NCBI RefSeq assembly: GCF_014839805.1
Contig: NC_051130.1
Coordinates: 9,796,001-9,860,000, forward strand
Length of the DNA stretch: 64,000 bases
Direction: 5' to 3'
Origin: Manduca sexta
Lineage: Eukaryota > Arthropoda > Insecta > Lepidoptera > Sphingidae
The translations under genes and the position numbers were made by a program. The notes under the pieces were generated by a model that was not told the origin of the DNA, did no database searches, and saw only the letters and a program-made list of their open reading frames with translations. Shown here piece after piece: positions 58,301 through 64,000 of this stretch. Position 1 is the first letter of the stretch, and each line of letters begins with the position of its first letter.

Positions 58301-61300
58301 GTTCTGGTTCAGCCTGTGTATTACCTGTCCCAACAGGCCGGCATTATTATGTCGACTGCCGAGGAGTAATCATCACTCGTCAGTCGACATTCTATTGGAC
58401 CCCACTCCACTTACCATCAGATGCAGTAGGGACATTTTCCTGTGTACATATTACAAATAATTTAAAACAAATTTTATGTTCAGTTTTCTATAAAACAAAG
58501 TGTAAATTGTGCTTACCTCTCTTAGTGTTATTGTGAACCGGTAATGACCGTAGCGAGTGGGAGTCGGAGGGTCGACCAGGCTCCTCTTGTGGAGGCGCCA
58601 GACCAGACTGAGGACACATACCATTTTATTAGTATTACAATTACAATTACTATGAACACTTCACAAAGCGATCACACGGATACAAATATTTTACCACCAG
58701 AAGTATCAAGCAAGTTGTAAGCAGATTTAGATCAACTTGTCGGATATATTTGGCAGAGATAATGAGTGAATAGTGATGTAGACTGACCGAGTGCACGTGC
58801 TGTAGCGACATGAGGGAGCCGGAGCGCTGTTTCTTGCGCAGCCACTCGGCCTCGTCCTTCTTCATGAGGAACTTCTCGCCGACGCTCCAGAGCTCTGCGG
58901 TGAGCGCGCGGATGTGCTGCTCGTAGGCGCGGCTCGACTCCGACAGCTTCTCCCGCGCCTTCTGCAGCTCCCGCTCCAGCAGCGACACCTCTTCCTTCTG
59001 CTTCTCTTTGAACACGCCTATCTGCTCTTGGTACAGTTGTTTCTGTAATGTACAAAGCTCTGTAATCTTCCCGCTCGCAGTGAGTCAAGCCTGTGCTGTT
59101 CGTGCAACATGCGCATGCGTTTCGTGCTTACACAAGTAAAAACAATTACCTTATTACTCCGGCATCAAATTACAAGCAATACTACGTTATGTTTTAATGA
59201 ACACTCCAACTAAGAAATAAAACAAAAAGCATCCATTAAAACATACTTTATTCAATAAATAATTGACAAGTCATAGTCAAAGCCACTCAGTGATCCATCT
59301 GCAGGAAAAACCACCACACGACTTGGTAAAGCAATATAATCGACAGTACGGGTAGTATACTGACCATTTTCGCTTTCATTCTGTTGAGCTTGTCCTCGTA
59401 CTCGGCGCGGACCTCTTGCACGGTGAGGGCGGCCGCCTCCTTAGCGCCGTCGCCTTTTACAGCGCGCGCCACTTCCTCTAGAAGCTTCTGGAACGAATTG
59501 TCCAACTCCTCCAGTTGCACTTCCAGGCCGGCGTTCTGGAAACTGGTGGACGCGAGGGAGGCGCGCTCGTACTCTCCCATGAAGGCTTGCTTGATCTTCT
59601 CGGGGGATATCGCCCTCGACACACACCGCTCGACCCATCGCTCCAGATTCATCGAGCACTCGGCGAGGTCCTGCATGACGGCGGCGTACCCTCGCTCCAG
59701 CTTGCACATGCACGCGTCGGTCACGTGACCGTCCAGGTTAAGGACCTCTCGCCTGACCGTCCTCTGTATCGAAACCACGCGGCTCAGTTTCTGAGAGTAC
59801 AGATCCCTGACAGAGTTGAACGTTTGGAAGCTGACCGACAGCTCAGTCAAGAACTTTTTCAGGTTGATGATTTCAGACTCGTTGATGCGGTTCACTTCGC
59901 TCAACCTGTCCCTTTCCTTCTGCAACGTGATTTGTTTCTCTGAGCACCGCCTCAGGTGTTTGTCGGTCGTTTCTAAAAAGTTCTCCAAGTCTTCCATGGT
60001 GACCGTGCCGACATTCAAACTGCGCCGTAACTCATTTTCAGAATTGTTCGAGTTGCCGAAGTTTGTCAATTCTTTTAATACTGTATTGGATTTGATCTCC
60101 GCTATCCTCTTGAGTATGATTGCCTGGTACTTGGCAGACACTTTTATTATCTGCGTCGCTCTGTTCTCGGTGACGCTCATTTTGTTCACTTGTTTCTTGA
60201 GTTCTGCAATCTCTTCGTTTTTCTGGTACACTATTTTCTTCAACTGGTTTGACAGCTGCTGGCAATTTTCCTTGCTGACCTCCAGGTCATTGGTGACGTC
60301 CATCAGTTTAGTTTCGGACTCCGCCATCAGTGTCTTCAGATAGGTAATATCACTTTGTAATGTAGTAATTGTGCGATTCTTGTCATGTATGATCTTTTCT
60401 AAGTCTGTGATTGTTTTTAAGCTCTCCATGGATGAATGTGTGAGGTCGGATGAATTATCTACCTGTTGGTGACGATCCCTTTCTTGGACTGGACACGAGT
60501 TTGATTTCTCAGCATTTTGTGCGGCAACTGAAATAAATTTGATATTAATGATAAAATTTGAACCTATGACTATTCCAATTTCTTAACTTTGCAAATATAG
60601 ATATTTAGCTACTATCATTGCCTACTTTTAAATAAACTAAGTTAACCAATATGAAAATTTCTTCTTAAAATAAGTAGTTATACTAACATGTCTCTCTATC
60701 TCCCACTGCTTTGACTAGTTGCTCATTCTCTTTCCTAAGAGCCGCTTCAACAGCCTGTTTGTCATAAAAAGCTGCAATTTTGTTCTCACATTCTTTTTGC
60801 CATTTTTCCTTCAAAGTTTTTTCTTCAAGAAGTTCTTTGCTAATTGTACTGATAATAGCATCCTTTTCTTTCCCAATCTCAGATATAAGTACGTCTTTAG
60901 CCTTCAAATCGTGTTCATAGTTTTCTATTTTCGCTCGTAATGTCACTACTTCCTCTTGTAAGTGTACTATTTCTCTATGCTTTTCTTCAATATCTTTCTC
61001 AGCCTTCGTCTGCCAATCTTGTAGGAGAGAGAACTTGTTGACCAAAGTCAGTTTCTCATTTGCATTATCATCTCTTAGCATTTGATTCTCCTCCAATTCA
61101 TGCTTTATTAGTTGCTCCAAGTTTGTGATCACTGCAAAATAAAATTAAATTGTTACTATTTTACTTAATTACTATTTTATATTGCACAACATTAATTGAA
61201 AATCATTTAAGTACCTATTCTTTGGTCTTCCATTTCCTTAGTTGTTTTTATCTTTTCCTTTTCCAAAGTTTCTATAGTTTCTTTCTCTTGAACTGAATTT

Positions 61301-63038
61301 AAATTTATTCTTTCTTGCAATTCTTCAAACTTGTCTTTCCACTCAATACTTGCCAGTTCCAAAACATGTTTCTCTTGCTCTAAATTAAGTAATCTTTCTG
61401 TAATTTTTTTAACTTCCTTTTGAATTTCATCATTGAGTTTAGTTTTTTCTTTCAATTCGGCTTCAAGCTGAACACAGATTTCTTTTTGGCTGTTAAGTAC
61501 TGTGGCCGTGTCATCGATTTTCTTCTGCGCTTCTGCTTTAAGCGTAGCTAGCTCTAATTCTAATTTCTCCCTTGCCTCTTGTAGTGAAACTACATCTGAA
61601 AAATTTTAAAATATTTTAATGAATGTAACAACGTAGTTTATAACAGAAGTAATTAATTGAATTTACTTACCGTGCTTGTGTTTTTGGACCAATTCTTCCA
61701 TTGTTTTATTATCAATCTGCGATTTACATAGCTCAGACGATTTCAAAGTAATTTCATCTCTGAGTAACTTTATTTCTCTGTCCATATTTTCTTTAACAGC
61801 CTCCAACTGTTTTTCGATTTTTATCTTTTCTTCCTGTACTTCCGCTAGTTCTTTCAACGACTTTTCTATAGCAACATCCTTGTCTTGTAACTTTAGTTCT
61901 GTATTATTTTTCTCATTTTCCAGTTCATCCTTTAGAATCTTGTTCTCTTCTTGCAAACTCTCGTTAATTTTAACATGTTCAGCTATAATGTTGTTAAGGC
62001 TTATCTTCTGATCTTCCATAACAGACTCTGTGACCGTTACCATATTCTTTAATACAAGTCGTTCCGATTCAAAATCGCTTATTAACTTCTGTTGGTTCTT
62101 TTTCTCGGTCTGTACTTCGCTTTCTAACGATTTTATAACTGTAAAAAAGATTATTTATTGCAATCTCAAAATAACTGGTTATTGTCAATCCACATTTTTT
62201 ATTGGCGCAGTGGAGAAAACAGATTATCCTTTACGTCAACACTCGTATCCACTTTAATAATAAGCATAGCGAGTGTAATTAAACTCCTGTTTTACATCAA
62301 CCACAGAGATTCAACGGAAATTGATCTCTAAATCTGGTACTATCTAAATGCATATCCGACAGGTAGCCTAAAAATATTAGGGATATTATTACGGAATCCG
62401 GAAGAGAGTATCAGCTCTTCCGGACTATTTAAACATTTGGCAATGTACAATTAACAAACATACATAAACCACTTTACCTACAATTCAATAATATCATATC
62501 TACGCTATTATATGATAGGGTACTTCTCATAATATCGGGCAGTTTAGGTATTATTTTAATAAAAAAATTAACACAAATGTAATGTTGCCCATCCTGAGAT
62601 CCGAACCAAAAATCTTACCATTAACAATCCAAATATGCTGTAATTAGACTAATAAGGCAATGAAAGAATACAAAATAATCCATTATCACTCTGAATAAAT
62701 TTTCTCACCTTTAAGATTTTCTTCTATGGTATGCTGTAGGGTGTCCTTTTCCTTCCTAGCCATCTCCAACTCAACAGTTTTGTCCTTCAAGTAAGCTGTC
62801 AACTTTGTTATCATCATATTCAAGTTGTCTATCTGACATTCATAACTTCTCTTCAATTTGTCTGTCAAAAGCTCATTATCAGTCAATTTCTCCTTCAATG
62901 AGTAAACTTTCACTTCCAACTGCAGTTTGACGTCATTCAGATCGTTGCGAAGTGTCTCGTTCTCGTGCTGCAGTTGTTGTAACTCCCTTGCTTTGGTGTT
63001 AACCGCTGTTGTATGTACTTCAGTTTGTTTCGACATTT
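55320..63038 (-). CDS. mud: Mushroom body defect / NuMA homologue, C-terminal ~1,211 residues (5' end outside window)
   Basis: Eleven exons in transcript order: 63038-62709, 62138-61671, 61595-61215, 61131-60688, 60527-59365, 59042-58788, 58607-58517, 57602-57376, 57120-57010, 56486-56370, 55367-55320. All introns are GT-AG and the frame stays open throughout. The first five exons and part of the sixth encode almost continuous coiled coil rich in Glu, Lys, Leu and Gln. A basic linker (EWLRKKQRSGSLMSLQ) and a Pro/Ser-rich tail follow. The tail holds the motif ELRWRN..PPHLKSSYPAE, which I recognise as the LGN/Pins-binding (NLM) motif shared by NuMA, LIN-5 and Mud, followed by basic TP-containing segments. 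Known of the family: Mud links cortical Pins/LGN-Galpha to dynein and orients the spindle. The first exon here begins in phase 1 after a splice site, so the N-terminal part lies upstream beyond 64000. Identification rests on one motif plus architecture. Confidence 0.82.
55803..56109. mobile_element. Palindromic MITE, TTAA-flanked (copy 3), inside the last mud intron
   Basis: Ends TTAAGGCGATACCTCAAGG (55803) and CCTTGAGGTATCGCCTTAA (56109) are exact inverses. The left arm lacks the central ~60 bases that copy 1 keeps (GTTAGTGATT joins directly to TAAAATTTCG). It lies between mud exons 56370 and 55367. Confidence 0.87.
57415..57483 (-). other. mud: LGN/Pins-binding (NLM) motif of Mud
   Basis: Exon 57602-57376 encodes R-L-S-E-L-R-W-R-N, a short spacer, then PPHLKSSYPAE, and ten residues later LDEEDIK. 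NuMA carries the same pattern (E-L-x-x-R-N, P-P-H-L-K, Y-P-x-E, then an acidic T-D-E-E stretch), and it binds the TPR domain of LGN/Pins. Flanking sequence is rich in Ala, Gly and Pro and probably disordered. Confidence 0.8.
57771..57915. mobile_element. Possible diverged TTTTCAATAAAC-type MITE in a mud intron
   Basis: CCAATAAACTATTCCAACC near the left end and CGACTGGAACAGTTATTTAA near the right are imperfect inverted repeats resembling this family. Confidence 0.25.
58225..58450 (-). mobile_element. Retrotransposon tail, family T2, in a mud intron
   Basis: The minus strand reads CTGATGGTAAGTGGAGTGGG, GTCGACTGACGAGTGATG, then CCGGCCTGTTGGGACAGG. It lies in the intron between exons 58517 and 57602. 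Confidence 0.65.
59287..59364 (-). CDS. mud: Read-through extension of the largest mud exon: hydrophobic C-terminal tail
   Basis: If the donor ATG|GTCAGT at 59364 is not used, the frame continues for 25 residues (SILPVLSIILLYQVVWWFF is the core) to TGA at 59289-59287. AATAAA lies at 59252-59247. The result would be a coiled-coil protein with a single membrane anchor at its extreme C terminus and without the Pins-binding tail. I recall that some Drosophila Mud isoforms carry a C-terminal membrane segment, which fits. The isoform is inferred, not shown. Confidence 0.45.
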   Translation of the reverse strand, partial: VSILPVLSIILLYQVVWWFFLQMDH

Positions 63039-63096
63039 CTGAAATGTTTACTTTCTTATTATGGCTATCACTATTAAATTAAAAAGTATAACAATA

Positions 63097-63330
63097 TCAG
63101 TGGCGGGCCTAAGAGGAGGGCAGCCGAGGAAACCGCCCAGAACCTCCCACTTATAATAGTGCCTTATGGGTAGCGCTTTTGCAAACCGCGCCTTAGCTGT
63201 AACATTTTTTTTCAGGTCGCAACTAAGTGATTATAGGAGGAACCTACTACTTCTATGTATTACGACCAGTGGACATGGTTTTTGTTTTCCCGCCCAGAAC
63301 CTCGCATTGGTTAAGGCAATCAATGTAAAG
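63097..63330. mobile_element. Possible hAT-like remnant in a mud intron
   Basis: CAGTGGCGGGCCTAAG resembles a hAT terminus, and two CCCGCCCAGAACCTC-like blocks (63135, 63290) repeat nearby. No matching right end was fixed. Confidence 0.25.
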
Positions 63331-63411
63331 TGATTGCATTTTACGAACGTATATACTATATGTATATTTCCACGTGTACTAGCAGGATATAAAAAAGTAT
63401 ATTTATTATTT

Positions 63412-63600
63412 ACTAGCTTTTGCCCGCGGCTCCGCCCGCGTTATAAAGTTTTTCGGGCTAAAGTTTTCCGTTATAAAAGTCACGCTATATATTTTCCCGG
63501 GTGCCTATGTTCTTCCCAGGGTCTCAAACTGTCTCCATACCAAATTTTATCCTAATACGTTGGGTAGTTTTTGAGTTTAACACGTTCAGGCAGACCGATG
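63412..63600 (+). mobile_element. RTE-like LINE 3' region
   Basis: ACTAGCTTTTGCCCGCGGCT, CCGCCCGCGTTATAAAG, then AAATTTTATCCTAATACGTT. Same family as 33872, opposite in orientation to mud. Confidence 0.65.
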
Positions 63601-63756
63601 CAGCGGGGGACTTTGTTTTATGATATATTTTTGTAGAACTTTTTAAGAGGAACAATCCCGTCATACATTTTTGTTGCATAACTTTAACCGTTTACGCAGC
63701 GCACGCAACAGAAGCTCTCAAAACTAATAAATTGTCCCCGTTTTTGCATCATGTTT

Positions 63757-64000
63757 CATTACTGCTCCGCTCCTATTGGTCATAGCGTGACGATATATAA
63801 CCTATAGCACTCCAGGAAGAAAGGGCTATCCAACACAAAAATATTTTTTCAGTTCGAACCGGTAGTTCCTGAGATTAGCCATTACTGCTCTGCTCCTATT
63901 GGGTATAGCGTGATGATATATAGCCTATAGCACTCCACGAACAAAAGGCTATCCAACGCAAAAATAATTATTCAGTTCAAACTCCTAATTTCTGAGATTA
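63757..64000 (+). repeat. Tandem 123-bp duplication, cut by the window edge
   Basis: Units start at 63757 (CATTACTGCTCCGCTCCTAT) and 63880 (CATTACTGCTCTGCTCCTAT) and run in parallel to the last base. It appears to be an amplified piece of a LINE 3' region. Confidence 0.75.

Noticed and set aside
58650..58787. Read-through of the mud exon ending at 58788 as a second alternative C terminus
   Set aside because: The extension is less clearly a membrane span and its AATAAA is as expected in AT-rich introns; kept only as a caveat to the stronger case at 59287-59364.
63034..63036. ATG at 63036 as the true start of the coiled-coil protein
   Set aside because: It is two bases inside an exon that follows a clear acceptor in phase 1, and NuMA-family proteins have a long N-terminal region before this point.
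1..64000. CRISPR arrays, bacterial operons, or a viral or plasmid backbone
   Set aside because: No spaced direct-repeat arrays and no prokaryotic-style gene packing; introns, SINEs and MITEs mark this as animal nuclear DNA.

Overview
The window looks like nuclear DNA of a moth or butterfly (Lepidoptera). It is AT-rich, gene-poor and full of short interspersed elements: tRNA-headed SINEs, palindromic and TIR-bearing MITEs, and 3' ends of non-LTR retrotransposons beginning 'actagcttttgc..cggcttcgcccgcg', a style I associate with lepidopteran genomes. Two multi-exon genes with GT-AG introns and insect-type products can be read with confidence. I cannot name the species.

Layout: (1) 1 to about 48.7 kb is intergenic or intronic DNA dominated by repeats. 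Inside it is one convincing orphan coding exon on the minus strand (16834-16966, a membrane-spanning segment plus tail) and a few CpG-rich patches that could be promoters or untranslated first exons (8.46-8.6, 23.25-23.57, 28.26-28.38, 28.85-28.97 and 46.3-46.65 kb). (2) 48762-50825, plus strand: fused lobes (fdl), a Golgi/secretory GH20 beta-N-acetylglucosaminidase, in one short membrane-anchor exon and one very large GC-rich exon. (3) 50826 to about 55.3 kb: AT-rich 3' flank with several MITEs and candidate poly(A) signals. (4) 55320-63038, minus strand: eleven exons for the C-terminal ~1,211 residues of a long coiled-coil protein that I identify as mushroom body defect (mud), the insect NuMA/LIN-5 homologue, from its LGN/Pins-binding motif. 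Its 5' exons lie beyond base 64000. (5) 63.1-64 kb: repeats in a mud intron, ending in a tandem 123-bp duplication cut by the window edge.

fdl and mud converge tail to tail about 4.5 kb apart. fdl trims N-glycans to paucimannose forms; mud couples cortical Pins/LGN to dynein for spindle orientation. They do not share a pathway, although both Drosophila names come from mushroom-body phenotypes.

The most interesting observation is in mud. If the intron after its largest exon is retained, the frame continues into a strongly hydrophobic 25-residue tail, a stop codon and an AATAAA 35 bases further on. This predicts a membrane-anchored isoform lacking the Pins-binding part. Other points are a 15-codon terminal mud exon that ORF scanning misses, a hidden transmembrane exon of an unknown gene, a family of TTAA-flanked palindromic MITEs (one inside a mud intron), a nested transposon insertion, and MITEs that may supply poly(A) signals downstream of fdl.
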